Assembly: GCA_964631125.1 (NCBI GenBank)
Contig: CAZVYN010000015.1
Location: 1-57,508 of the forward strand
Reading direction: 5' to 3'
From: CAZVYN01 sp964631125
GTDB taxonomy: Bacteria; Eisenbacteria; RBG-16-71-46; CAIMUX01
Length of the DNA stretch: 57,508 nt
The notes under the pieces were generated by a model. The model was not told where the DNA came from, made no database searches, and saw nothing but the letters and a program-made list of their open reading frames with translations. The position numbers and the translations under genes were made by a program. Shown here piece after piece: positions 1 to 8,642 of this stretch (positions are counted from its first letter, which is position 1; every line of letters starts with the position of its first letter).

Positions 1-70
1 TTGGTGGGGTATCCGGGGAGGTAGTGGAGGGGGTGCAGAAGGGGGCTCGAGGGCCAACGTGGTTGATATG

Positions 71-103
71 GAAAGCCCGCGAGGTGGAACCTCGCGGGCT
101 TCA
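71..103 (-). terminator. Hairpin terminator downstream of the first secreted-protein gene
   Basis: A perfect 12-bp inverted repeat (74-85 with 89-100, loop GGA) is followed on the minus strand by TTTC. A second perfect 9-bp hairpin (118-126 with 130-138) lies between it and the gene stop. The first looks like a rho-independent terminator with a short T-run; the second has no T-run. Confidence 0.6.
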
Positions 104-146
104 CTCGATCACCCTTGTTCAGGACCTTCGGTCCTGAACGGCGGGG

Positions 147-908
147 TTACCGATAGCTGTTCTTGATCACGCCCCAGGTGCTCTCCTCGGTGGGGATCGG
201 GTCGCCCGCACACGTGATCGTGTACAACCGACGCGCGAACTCGGCCGTGTCGAGGTCGCCGAGGTGGCCGCACGGGTCGGACAACGTGTTCGAATCGCCG
301 ATACCGACGATGCACGGCACGTTGGTTCCGTTGTCGACGATCCACGGGCTCGCCGACTCAACCGGGAACGCGACCGAACCGCCGGAGCCCGGATTCCAGA
401 TCGCCGTCGCCGCGCGGCAAACCTGCGAGAGGCCGGCCACGAGAGGGCTCGCGCCGAGCGCGCCGTCGCAGTTGTACGAATAGCAACCGGAGTCGAAGAG
501 TCCGGGCAGGAATTGGATGCCGGTACCGCCACCGATCTGCGAGATCAGGTCGATCAGGACAGCCTGGCCCGGACCGTAGAATCCGTCCCACTCGCCGATG
601 CAAACGACCTTGTGGGCCGCAACCGCGAGGAAGGCGTTCAGGGCGTTGATCTCTGCGGCAGTAAAGAAGTTGGCCGGTTCGAGCCAACCAGGCGTGCTGA
701 TGATGACGAGGCGATAACCTGTCAGATCAGGAATGGCCGGGGCGTTGCTGAGATCGACCGACCCACCCTCACCCGCGATGATCGCGGCGAGCGTGCCGTG
801 GCCTTCGTTCAACCCACCGTGTCCGGTATAGAACAGCGTGTCGCCAGCGTTGGCGACGCCGCCCCCTGCGATCAGGAGGCCGGCCAAAGCGATAGCAAGC
901 TTCTTCAT
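147..908 (-). CDS. Secreted protein with C-terminal W-G-V-I-K motif (paralog A)
   Basis: The protein has 253 aa. Residues 1-21 form a signal peptide (KK, hydrophobic core, ANA before G22). The mature part alternates hydrophobic strands and helices (LFYTGHGG, LVIISTPG, VVCIGEWDGFY), which resembles a flavodoxin/glutamine-amidotransferase-like alpha/beta fold, followed by a Cys-rich half (FDSGCYSYNCDG) that could form periplasmic disulfides. It ends in STWGVIKNSYR, a tail shared with two other secreted proteins in this window. AAAGGAAA precedes the ATG. It lies 23 bp after the small secreted gene at 932-1228, probably in one operon, and is a paralog of the gene at 1517-2287. No function is recognised. 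Confidence 0.85.
   Translation of the reverse strand: MKKLAIALAGLLIAGGGVANAGDTLFYTGHGGLNEGHGTLAAIIAGEGGSVDLSNAPAIPDLTGYRLVIISTPGWLEPANFFTAAEINALNAFLAVAAHKVVCIGEWDGFYGPGQAVLIDLISQIGGGTGIQFLPGLFDSGCYSYNCDGALGASPLVAGLSQVCRAATAIWNPGSGGSVAFPVESASPWIVDNGTNVPCIVGIGDSNTLSDPCGHLGDLDTAEFARRLYTITCAGDPIPTEESTWGVIKNSYR
437..524. repeat. 88-bp tract identical to 1810-1897
   Basis: This stretch inside paralog A matches 1810-1897 inside paralog B base for base, third codon positions included, while both flanks have diverged. It encodes the Cys-rich FDSGCYSYNCDG region. The pattern suggests gene conversion between the two copies. Confidence 0.9.
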
Positions 909-931
909 GGCTGGTTTCCTTTGCGTCAGGG

Positions 932-1228
932 TTAGTTGGCCAGGTCGATGACGAGCATCTGGCCAGTGGCTTCGTAGCCGGCGTCGAGCGTGACACCGTT
1001 GACGACGAGACGGAAATACTTGCCCGAGATGTCGAGCGAGATTTCGCCGTTGCCGTCCGTGATATCCGCGAACGTCCCGTTGGTCGCGAGGACGTTGACG
1101 GACACTGCCTCTAGCGGCACGTCGTTCTCGACCACCTGAACCCGCACGGTGCTAGCCGCGAAGGAAGAGGCAGTGAATGCGACGAGCGCGGCGAGGACGA
1201 GAGTGCCGCGAATTACTGCAGCCTTCAT
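932..1228 (-). CDS. Small secreted beta-domain protein
   Basis: The protein has 98 aa. Residues 1-24 form a signal peptide (hydrophobic core, then SSFAA). The remainder reads as a single beta-sandwich of the carboxypeptidase-regulatory or transthyretin-like type: strand VRVQVVENDVPL, the turn TDGNGEISLDI typical of such domains, then FRLVVNGV and MLVIDLAN. There is no catalytic motif and no W-G-x-x-K tail. A strong AGGAGG lies 7 bp upstream of the ATG. It precedes paralog A by 23 bp, so co-expression is likely. The role is unknown; a partner or accessory domain for the adjacent secreted protein is possible. Confidence 0.75.
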   Translation of the reverse strand: MKAAVIRGTLVLAALVAFTASSFAASTVRVQVVENDVPLEAVSVNVLATNGTFADITDGNGEISLDISGKYFRLVVNGVTLDAGYEATGQMLVIDLAN

Positions 1229-1516
1229 CGATGTTCCTCCTGCATTCGGTCGTGAGAGATCTCTCGGGTCAGCGACCCCGAACCGAGTCTCCTCGGATCG
1301 AGGTCTGGTTCAGGCCGGGCGGGCGGTCCCACTCTGGCGCTTCCGACTAATCGCTGGGTGCTGTTCGAGCTGTTCGTTGTTTGTCGGGTACCCAGCTCAA
1401 GGGAAGCCGGTAAAACGATAGCCGCCCTCGGCCGACCGAGAAGAGGGAAAGTTTCGTTGCATGAAAAATTGACGGGCACAGGCCCTGCGCCTGAACCCTA
1501 CTAAATACCTGGGGAA
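1229..1516. other. Intergenic leader of the small secreted gene, locally AT-rich
   Basis: These 288 bases hold no credible gene. On the minus strand they contain a possible terminator for the upstream paralog (see 1463-1491), a locally AT-rich stretch around 1445-1470 that could be promoter, and a 7-bp stem GCTGGGT/ACCCAGC about 32 bases apart (around 1353-1398). I do not recognise a known riboswitch. Confidence 0.4.
1463..1491 (-). terminator. Possible rho-independent terminator after paralog B
   Basis: On the minus strand a 6-bp stem (ggcgca/tgtgcc, one G-U pair, 5-base loop) is followed after a few bases by AATTTTT. It lies about 25 bp beyond the stop of the gene at 1517-2287. The stem is short, so this is tentative. 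Confidence 0.35.
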
Positions 1517-2287
1517 TCAGCGGAATCGGCGCTTGAGACTGCCCCATGTGACGGATTCGACTGGGGTCGGATCTCCTTCGCAGTCGAGGAGATAGAGGCG
1601 GCGGGCGAACTCGGCGGTGTCGGGGTCCAAGGGGTGGCCGCAGCCGTCGGAGAGGGTGTTGGAGTCGCCGAGGCCGACGAGGCAGGGGCCGGCGGTCTCG
1701 TGGGCGACGATCCAGGGATCGCTCGGACTGTCGATCGGGAACGCGACGGGGGTGGCCGTTCCTTCGTCCCAGACGGCGGTGTCGGCTCGGCAGACATGCG
1801 AGAGGCCGTCCACGAGAGGGCTCGCGCCGAGCGCGCCGTCGCAGTTGTACGAATAGCAACCGGAGTCGAAGAGTCCGGGCAGGAATTGGATGCCGGTCCC
1901 TCCCCCGATCTGTGCGAGTAGGTCCATCAGGACGCCGATCCCAGCCCAATAGAATCCGTCCCACTCACCGATCAGGACGACGCGATGGCCCGGGTCGCCG
2001 AGGAAGGCGTTGAGGGCGTCGACCTCGCTCGGTCCGAAGAGATCCTCCGGATTGGAGAAGCCGGGCAGGCTGATGAAGACGACTTCGTATCCGTCGAGTG
2101 AAGGCAAGGTCGCGCTGGCATCGAAGTCGATCGAGCCGCCGGCGCCTGCGACGATCGAGGCGAACTGACTGTGGCCTTCATCGAGTCCGCTGTGTCCCGA
2201 GTAGAAGAGGACATCGCCGGCGAAGGCGACGGGCCCGGCGCAGAGCAGTAGGCACGCGGGGGCGAGCGCGGTCGCGGACAGTCTCAT
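1517..2287 (-). CDS. Secreted protein with C-terminal W-G-S-L-K motif (paralog B)
   Basis: The protein has 256 aa from the ATG at 2287, chosen because GAGGAAA lies just upstream and a proper signal peptide (MRLSATALAPACLLL...VAFAG) begins there; an upstream in-frame extension is possible but lacks these signals. The body parallels paralog A (GDVLFYSGHSGLDEGH, VVFISLPGF, VVLIGEWDGFY, FDSGCYSYNCDG, GDSNTLSD.CGH). It ends in VTWGSLKRRFR, the same kind of tail as paralog A. It sits about 100 bp after motB on the same strand. Function is unknown; a glutamine-amidotransferase-like fold without obvious catalytic residues is my best structural guess. Confidence 0.85.
   Translation of the reverse strand: MRLSATALAPACLLLCAGPVAFAGDVLFYSGHSGLDEGHSQFASIVAGAGGSIDFDASATLPSLDGYEVVFISLPGFSNPEDLFGPSEVDALNAFLGDPGHRVVLIGEWDGFYWAGIGVLMDLLAQIGGGTGIQFLPGLFDSGCYSYNCDGALGASPLVDGLSHVCRADTAVWDEGTATPVAFPIDSPSDPWIVAHETAGPCLVGLGDSNTLSDGCGHPLDPDTAEFARRLYLLDCEGDPTPVESVTWGSLKRRFR
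1810..1897. repeat. 88-bp tract identical to 437-524
   Basis: This is the second copy of the identical block shared by paralogs A and B. See the entry at 437-524. Confidence 0.9.
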
Positions 2288-2384
2288 CGTGGTGTTTCCT
2301 CGAGGGTGCGCGGCGGAGACCGGAGGTAGAGACGCGGGCGCCCGTGAGGCGCACTCGGAGTGTGCCTGCACTGCTTCCAGATGG

Positions 2385-3185
2385 CTACTTCTTCTGACTG
2401 TCGTCTTGGTAGCGCACGATGATCGAGATGCGGCGATTCCGTTCGCTCATCGGCTTGTCAGGCTCCAGGAGTTGGCGGTCGGCCAGGCCGACGACGCGGG
2501 CGACGCGCGTGGGGTCGACGCCTTCTTCTTCCAGGATGCGACGGGCGGCGTTGGCGCGCTCGCCGGAGAGCTCCCAGTTGGAGTACTCGTTCTGGCCCTG
2601 GTACGGGCGACTGTCGGTGTGTCCCTCGATGACGATGGGATTGGCGAGCGGGCCGAGCACCTTGCCGATGGCGGCGAGCAGTTCACGCGAGCGACCGCCC
2701 GGCGCGACGGAACCGACTTCGAAGAGCGAGCTCTGGCTCGAATCCTCGATCTGGATGCGCAGCCCTTCGTCCGTGAAGCCCATCGTGATCTGTTCTTCGA
2801 AGCCCTGGAGGTCGGGCGAGGCTTCGATCAGTTTCTGCAGTTCCTGCGCCGACTCGGTCAACTGTTGTTGTTGGAGTTGACGGACCGCGGTCGCGGCGAC
2901 TTCGTCGATGAACTCGTCCGAAGGATCGGCCTGAGCGGCTTCTTCGGCGCTGATCTCTTGCAGCCGGCTCTGCAAACGAAGCAGGCCTTCCTGATCGAGG
3001 AAGCCGTTCGAGCCGTCCTTGAAAATCGACGGACTGTTGAAGTAGGCGGCCACCGACGCTTTGACCGCGGACGAGCTGTTGAGCAGCCAGAGCACCATGA
3101 AGAAAGCCATCATGGCGGTGACGAAGTCGGCGTAGGCGACTTTCCAGGCGCCGCCGTGGTGCGGATGTCCCTTCTTCTTCCCCAT
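2385..3185 (-). CDS. motB: MotB-like stator protein with OmpA peptidoglycan-binding domain
   Basis: The protein has 266 aa from the ATG at 3185 (MGKKKGHPHHGGAWKVAYAD), preferred over an in-frame extension because MotB proteins begin this way and AAGG lies 6 bp upstream. The single membrane segment VTAMMAFFMVLWLL follows the ion-channel aspartate D20 in AYADF, the essential proton/sodium site of MotB. A long helical plug/linker leads to the C-terminal OmpA domain with EGHTDSRPY and the SERNRRI motif that bind peptidoglycan. The motA stop is 23 bp upstream. No other flagellar genes lie in the window, so gliding or another stator use cannot be excluded. Confidence 0.93.
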   Translation of the reverse strand: MGKKKGHPHHGGAWKVAYADFVTAMMAFFMVLWLLNSSSAVKASVAAYFNSPSIFKDGSNGFLDQEGLLRLQSRLQEISAEEAAQADPSDEFIDEVAATAVRQLQQQQLTESAQELQKLIEASPDLQGFEEQITMGFTDEGLRIQIEDSSQSSLFEVGSVAPGGRSRELLAAIGKVLGPLANPIVIEGHTDSRPYQGQNEYSNWELSGERANAARRILEEEGVDPTRVARVVGLADRQLLEPDKPMSERNRRISIIVRYQDDSQKK

Positions 3186-3208
3186 CGCCTTGCTCGCGCG
3201 GGACGGCC

Positions 3209-4066
3209 CTAGGCCGCGCGCAGCGCCTTGCAAGCCTGCTCGGCCTCGTCACGGTCCGGTTGGTTGTACGAGTAGAGGGCGGAGCGCGCCATCTCGACGA
3301 CGACCACGGGCGCCTTCCCTTCGGAGAACGCGACGAGTCCCTGGGAGATCGCCTCGAAGAAGTTCGCCTCATCTTTCAGCTCCTGCTCCATCGCGGTCAC
3401 GGTCGGCTGCACGAAGCCGTAGGACGCGAGGATGCCCACGAACGTTCCGACGAGCGCCACCGCCACGTGATGACCGATCTCCTCGGGCGGACCGTCGAGG
3501 TGGCTCATGGTGATGATGATACCGAGCACCGCCGCGACGATGCCGAGTCCCGGGAGCGAGTCGCCCATTTTCTGCAGGGTGGAGGGGATGGCGTGCGACT
3601 CTTCGTGATGGGCGTCGAGTTGCCGTTCGAGCATCCCCTTGAGTTCCTCGGGACCGACGGCGCCGTCGACCTGAAGTCGCAGCGCGCCAGTGATGAAATG
3701 CATCGCGTGGTGGTTGCTGAGCACCTTGGGATACTTGGAGAAGATGGCGCTGGAGTGGGAATCGTTCAGATGCGACTCGAGCGCGATCACCCCTTCCTTC
3801 TTCACGATCATGGCGAGATTGAAGAGGAGCTGGAGCATCTCCATCGAGGTATCGCGCGAGTACTTGCTCTTGCCGTAGACCGAGAGGACCGTCTTCGGCA
3901 TCGCCTTGAGCTGGTGCGGGAGGAGCGCGACGACGAGCGTGCCGGCGGCGGCGCCGAAGATCGTCAGGAACTCGAACGGCTGGATGAGCACCAGCAGATT
4001 GCCGCCCGAGAGGATGAATCCGAGGGCGACCGAACCGATCACGATGATGAACCCGACGTAACGCAC
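3209..4066 (-). CDS. motA: MotA-like stator protein
   Basis: The protein has 285 aa from a GTG start (GTG CGT TAC). Four hydrophobic segments lie near residues 3-23, 31-49, 168-187 and 200-221. Family hallmarks are the paired prolines around DSLPGLGIVAAVLGIIITM, which couple ion flow to movement, and a large cytoplasmic loop after membrane segment 2 containing charged residues that would touch the rotor. AAGGGG lies about 10 bp upstream of the GTG. It is the first gene of a motA-motB pair; the inner-membrane MotA5MotB2 stator is the expected product. Confidence 0.93.
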   Translation of the reverse strand: MRYVGFIIVIGSVALGFILSGGNLLVLIQPFEFLTIFGAAAGTLVVALLPHQLKAMPKTVLSVYGKSKYSRDTSMEMLQLLFNLAMIVKKEGVIALESHLNDSHSSAIFSKYPKVLSNHHAMHFITGALRLQVDGAVGPEELKGMLERQLDAHHEESHAIPSTLQKMGDSLPGLGIVAAVLGIIITMSHLDGPPEEIGHHVAVALVGTFVGILASYGFVQPTVTAMEQELKDEANFFEAISQGLVAFSEGKAPVVVVEMARSALYSYNQPDRDEAEQACKALRAA

Positions 4067-4084
4067 GCGGCGGCATCCCCTTCC

Positions 4085-4116
4085 GGGCGCCTCTCCCGAC
4101 TTCCGGACGGGCGCCC
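4085..4116. repeat. Inverted repeat between the Ig-repeat gene and motA
   Basis: GGGCGCC (4085-4091) pairs with GGCGCCC (4110-4116) around an 18-base loop in the 85-bp spacer. There is no T-run, so it may be an mRNA stem or operator rather than a terminator. Confidence 0.35.
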
Positions 4117-4151
4117 TACGGGGGGTTGATCGGCGTCGACGGAGCGCTTCT

Positions 4152-7100
4152 TTACGGCGGGGGCGGGCCGCGGGTCGTGAAGACGGCGGCGTAGGGAGAG
4201 CTCCCGGCGACGCAGGGGGCTTGATCGAAACCGGGTCCGAAGAGGCTGCTCAAGGCGGGACCGAGCTTGATCGTGTGCAGCGTGGAGGGCGCGAGCGGGC
4301 CGGCGGGCGTGAAGGTGAGCGTCTTGCCGCCATCCTCGACGAAGACCGATCCCGGAACCGGCACGTCCCCGGCGCCGGTGAGCGCGAAGTCCCCTGGGTC
4401 GAGGGTGGCGGGGTCGACCGCGCGCGAGAGGTGGACGCGGATGGCGGTCGTGAGGGTGTCGACATCCACGGCGCCGTTGCCCGGCTCCGACGAGATCGCG
4501 AGGAAGGCGCAGAAGCTGACGCCGATCGTATCGACGGCAGTGGCGCCGTCGTTGTCTTCGACCAAGAGCGTGATTCTATGGGACTCATCGCAGCCGAACG
4601 TCCCGACTTCGTCGGTCGCGCCGTCTGAGTCGTCGTCGATCCCGTTGCATCCATTCAGATCGAGACAGAAATAGGAATGCTCGACGGTGAGTCCGGCCGG
4701 CGCCTCGAGCGTTTCGATCGCGCCGTCGCCCCAATTCCAGGTGACGCTCACGATCTGTCCATCGGGATCGAAGGAGCCGCTGGCGTCGATCACGACGCGG
4801 ACCGAGTCGGCGGGATCACAGAGCGGCGGCCCCGCGTTGGCGATCGGCCGGAAGCCGACCGAGAAGACCGAGACGAACGGATCGGCCGTGGGCGTCTCGG
4901 GATCTTGATCGAGCGCGATCCCCTGCGTGTCCGTGAGGAAGAACGTGGCGCGGATCTCGTATGTCGCGCCCTCTTCCAGCGGTGAGTCCGGGTGGTGCTC
5001 GAAACGCTTTCCATCGGGATCCGCAATGATAACGCCGTCCAAGATCTGTCCCCCGGGAATCCGGCGGAGCTGCAGATTGCTCACCGTCACCGTGGCGGGA
5101 TCCATCCGCTCCGAGAAGACGACTTGCACGAACGCGGTGGGATGGAGGCCGCTCGCGGAGTCGGGCGGCGCGGTCGAGACGACGAATGGCGGCGTCGTGT
5201 CGACTCCGGTGATGAACGTCGCGAGGAACGGATCACGCTCCGGCGTGGCCGGATCCTGGTCCATGAGATTGCCCACGGTGTCGGCGAGACCGGCCACCGC
5301 GATGACGTACTCGGTCTCGTAGTCGAGCAACTCGTTCGGCAGCACGAGGACGGTATCGGGGGCCGAGAGCGAGAGCGTGGTCGCGATCTCGAGGCCCGCC
5401 TTGGTCAGGCGCACGGTCGCGGGGCCGACCGACGTCGGATCGATCGGTTCGGACATCGCGATGCGCAGGCGCGTATCGACCGGCGTCGGCGCGCCGTCGA
5501 GGAAGAGGCCACGCACGCGAGGACGTTGCGTCTCGCGCTGGGTTTTGAACGTCGCCGTGAACGGTTGATCGCCGACGAGCCCCGGATCTTGATCGAGCGG
5601 GTTGCCCAACGTGTCGGAGAGTGAAGGCTCCGCGCTCAGGGTGTAGCGCATGCTGGCGAGCAACGAGTCGGCGAGCGTGAGCGCGACGCTGTCGGGCGCG
5701 AAGAACATGGCGGTCTGGACTAGGACCACGCCGCCGAGAGAATCGACCAAGGAGAACGCGGAGGGCGTGACGCTCGACGGATCGAGCGGCTCGGAGAAAC
5801 GGAACTCGGGCTGCAGGACCAGCTTCACCTGCTCGCTTCCGTTCGCCGGCCAGCTCGAGATCACGCGGGGTCCTTCGCGGTCGGGCGCGATGCGGAAGCG
5901 CGACCGGAACGCCAGGCGTGGAGACGGAGCGCCGTCGTCATCCAGCAGGTTGCCGTGCAGGTCGGTTGCGAGTGTGTCGACGAACACGTCGTACCAACGC
6001 CCGGCCAGGAGCGGCGCGGCAGGCGTGAACGTCAGCAACGAACCGTCGTCGCCCAACGTCGCGCCGCCCGCGATCTGCGTTCCCTTCAGCGACAACCGGA
6101 ACGCCGACTCCAACAACGGCGACTTCGCCATCGACTCGGTGAAGCGGACGCGCACGAAAGCGGTCGCCGCGACCTCCTCGGCCAGATCGCCCGGCTCGAC
6201 CGAGACGACGCGCGGAGGGATCTGCTCCTGCGCCGTGGTGAACCGACTGATGAAGTCCTGTCGCTCCGCCAGGATCGGATCTTGGTCGAGCCTCACATCG
6301 AAGCGGTTCTGCACCCAATTCGTGACGCGCACCTCGTGCTCCGTCTGCGGGGCGAGATCGGCCGCGAGTTGGAAGCTCGCCTCGAGACTGTCGGGGGTGA
6401 GCGAGAGCGCGCCGGCCAGCTCCGAGCCAGAGGGCAGCGCGCGCACGAGGAAGGTCGTCGGATTGATCGAGGCCGGAAGCACCGGTTGATCGAAGCGCAC
6501 GCGGATGACGGGACGCGGCCCGACCTCGGTCGCTCCACTCGGCGGCTCGACGAAGATGACGCGCGGTGGGATTGACTCGGCCTGGGTCGTGAACCGGCTC
6601 TCGAACGCTTGGCGCCCGATCTGCGCGAGATCCTGGTCGAGTGAACTCCCGCGGCGCGTCTTCACACCCGGCGTGACGAAAACGCGGTACAGCCCGAACG
6701 GCTCGAGCGGCGCGAGCGGCGTGAGCACCGCATTCACGCTGTCACTCGCGACCACGCGGGTGGCCGGCACCACGATCCCGCCCTTCGAGAGGACGAAGCT
6801 CGAATCGGTGACGCTGGAGGGGAGCACCGGGATCGAGAAGCGCACGCGGATCGGCGTGGTGCGCGGGACCCGGAGACTCCCGTCGGCCGGCTGCACCGAT
6901 ACCACCTGCGGGTTTCGCTCGGTGCGGAAGGTCGAGGAGAACTCCTGCAGGCCGGGCGTGGCGCGGTCCTGGTCGAGCGGATTGCCTTGGAGGTCGAGCA
7001 CTCCCGGCGTCACGACGACCCGGTAGCGCGTGTCCCGCTCCATCGCGGTCGTGACGAAGAGGAACTCGCGCGGGTTCGCGCCGGCCGTGACCGTCCCCGG

Positions 7101-8642
7101 AATGATCGCGCCGAGCGGCAGGCGACGAACGTTGAAGGTGGCCGCGGTCACGGTGGACGGATCGACGTCGCTGGCGAAGCGGATCCGAATCGATTCGAAG
7201 ACCGGCGCGGACGGCGCGAGATCGGGCGGCGAGACCGAAGCCACACTCGGCCCCGGCGGTTGCGCGCCGACTCGGAAGCTACTGGTGAAGGGCTCGAACT
7301 GCGGCGTCGCCGGGTTCTGATCGAGCGGCTCGCCGCGCACCGCGTCGCGCACGCCCGCGGTGACTTCGACTCGATAGCGGGTGACGAACGCCATCGGCGC
7401 GAGCGGCGTGAGGGTGACCTGCGTCCCCCCTTCCGAGATCGCGATCGAGCGCGGCGTGTCGACTCCGAGCGAATCGGTCAGCCGCAGGTTACCGGCGATC
7501 AGTGTGGCGGGATCGGCGGCGCGATCGAAGGTGACGCGGATCGTCGCCTGGGGCTCGACGGGACCGGCTCCATCCGGCGGCGTGACCGCGATCACGCGGA
7601 TCGGATCGTACACCTCGAGCGTGAACTCGGAGCGGAAGCCTTGCAGGCCGGCCGCGTCCGGATCTTGGTCCAGCGGACGACCGTCGAGATCTCGGACGGA
7701 AGTCGTGACTACGATCGCGTACGTCGCGCCGCGCACGAGAGGCGCGGCGGGCAAGAGACGCAGCGTCTGCGGGCCATCGGGGTCTCGCTCCAGAGCAACC
7801 GCGGCGCCTCCGGAGGCGGGCTCGAGACGCACCGAGGTCTCATCGACGCTCGCCCAATCGATCGGCCGGTCGAAGATGAGCGTCGGCTCGACCGTGTCAC
7901 TGACCTCGATCGCGCCGTCGAGCGGTTGGATCGAGAGCACGCGCGGTAGATCGCTGAGCGAACCCGGTACGACCTCGATCGAGTCGCTGTAGACCGTGAA
8001 GCCACTCACGAGCCGCGCGCGCACGCGGTAACGCGTCGGATCGAACGGCCGCAGCTCGAAATTCCGCGACGTATCGGACTGCGTGTAGACGGTGACTACT
8101 CCGCGGCGTTCCTCCGCCAAGCGGTAGTCGAGCGCGCCGGCCACCCGATCCCATCGCACGACGAAGCTGAGATCGCCCGGCGCGGCGACGACCGGATGCA
8201 ACCGGGGGATGCGCGACGCGAGCCGCACGTCGGCCGCGACGGTCTCGCCGCGTCGCACTTCGAATCGAGCGGAGCGGCCCTCGGCCACGATGCCGCGTTC
8301 AACTCCACCTTCCGGCGTCGGCCCGACTCCTTCGCCGCGGATCTCGACGGCGCGATCCTCCCCCGCGCGGACTTCGAGCTCGAGGGTCACAGGCTCCGTG
8401 GAGGCGCCCAGCGAGACCGGCCCGGCGAGCAGAGATCCGCCGCCGTCGACCACTCGCACGCGCAGCGAATCGAGCGCGGGATCCTCGAGCGAACGAAACG
8501 CGAGATGCACGGCGCCGGCGCCGGTGCTCGTGATCGGATCAGGAGCGCAGCGCCAGGCGAAGAGCGCCGCGACGAGCACGCCGACGAACCAGGCCACGCG
8601 CCGCGTGCGCGTCCCGAGAAAGGTCGTCCGGAGAGAAGTCAT
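4152..8642 (-). CDS. Giant secreted protein with ten SbsA-type Ig-like repeats, FN3-like and PKD-like domains
   Basis: The protein has 1,496 aa from the ATG at 8642, which overlaps the upstream stop as ATGA; the upstream open frame is only a shadow of the barrel gene. The N-terminus has a basic stretch, a hydrophobic segment and a Cys (FAWRC), giving a signal peptide or weak lipobox. An FN3-like unit follows, then nine Ig-like repeats, each starting V-x-x-V-x-P-x-[DS]-G and closing with an L-D-Q-D-P...F-x-x-x-F signature (such as GNPLDQDP). Next come a PKD-like domain (DASGSFDPDGQ, WNWGDG) with an acidic insert GIDDDSDGATDE like metal-binding motifs, and a tenth Ig repeat. It is probably a surface adhesin, filament or scaffold. 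It is co-translated with a predicted outer-membrane barrel. Confidence 0.88.
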   Translation of the reverse strand: MTSLRTTFLGTRTRRVAWFVGVLVAALFAWRCAPDPITSTGAGAVHLAFRSLEDPALDSLRVRVVDGGGSLLAGPVSLGASTEPVTLELEVRAGEDRAVEIRGEGVGPTPEGGVERGIVAEGRSARFEVRRGETVAADVRLASRIPRLHPVVAAPGDLSFVVRWDRVAGALDYRLAEERRGVVTVYTQSDTSRNFELRPFDPTRYRVRARLVSGFTVYSDSIEVVPGSLSDLPRVLSIQPLDGAIEVSDTVEPTLIFDRPIDWASVDETSVRLEPASGGAAVALERDPDGPQTLRLLPAAPLVRGATYAIVVTTSVRDLDGRPLDQDPDAAGLQGFRSEFTLEVYDPIRVIAVTPPDGAGPVEPQATIRVTFDRAADPATLIAGNLRLTDSLGVDTPRSIAISEGGTQVTLTPLAPMAFVTRYRVEVTAGVRDAVRGEPLDQNPATPQFEPFTSSFRVGAQPPGPSVASVSPPDLAPSAPVFESIRIRFASDVDPSTVTAATFNVRRLPLGAIIPGTVTAGANPREFLFVTTAMERDTRYRVVVTPGVLDLQGNPLDQDRATPGLQEFSSTFRTERNPQVVSVQPADGSLRVPRTTPIRVRFSIPVLPSSVTDSSFVLSKGGIVVPATRVVASDSVNAVLTPLAPLEPFGLYRVFVTPGVKTRRGSSLDQDLAQIGRQAFESRFTTQAESIPPRVIFVEPPSGATEVGPRPVIRVRFDQPVLPASINPTTFLVRALPSGSELAGALSLTPDSLEASFQLAADLAPQTEHEVRVTNWVQNRFDVRLDQDPILAERQDFISRFTTAQEQIPPRVVSVEPGDLAEEVAATAFVRVRFTESMAKSPLLESAFRLSLKGTQIAGGATLGDDGSLLTFTPAAPLLAGRWYDVFVDTLATDLHGNLLDDDGAPSPRLAFRSRFRIAPDREGPRVISSWPANGSEQVKLVLQPEFRFSEPLDPSSVTPSAFSLVDSLGGVVLVQTAMFFAPDSVALTLADSLLASMRYTLSAEPSLSDTLGNPLDQDPGLVGDQPFTATFKTQRETQRPRVRGLFLDGAPTPVDTRLRIAMSEPIDPTSVGPATVRLTKAGLEIATTLSLSAPDTVLVLPNELLDYETEYVIAVAGLADTVGNLMDQDPATPERDPFLATFITGVDTTPPFVVSTAPPDSASGLHPTAFVQVVFSERMDPATVTVSNLQLRRIPGGQILDGVIIADPDGKRFEHHPDSPLEEGATYEIRATFFLTDTQGIALDQDPETPTADPFVSVFSVGFRPIANAGPPLCDPADSVRVVIDASGSFDPDGQIVSVTWNWGDGAIETLEAPAGLTVEHSYFCLDLNGCNGIDDDSDGATDEVGTFGCDESHRITLLVEDNDGATAVDTIGVSFCAFLAISSEPGNGAVDVDTLTTAIRVHLSRAVDPATLDPGDFALTGAGDVPVPGSVFVEDGGKTLTFTPAGPLAPSTLHTIKLGPALSSLFGPGFDQAPCVAGSSPYAAVFTTRGPPPP

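Noticed and set aside
118..138. Hairpin as a second terminator
   Set aside because: The 9-bp stem is perfect but is followed on the minus strand by CAAGGG, not a T-run; kept only as a remark under the first terminator.
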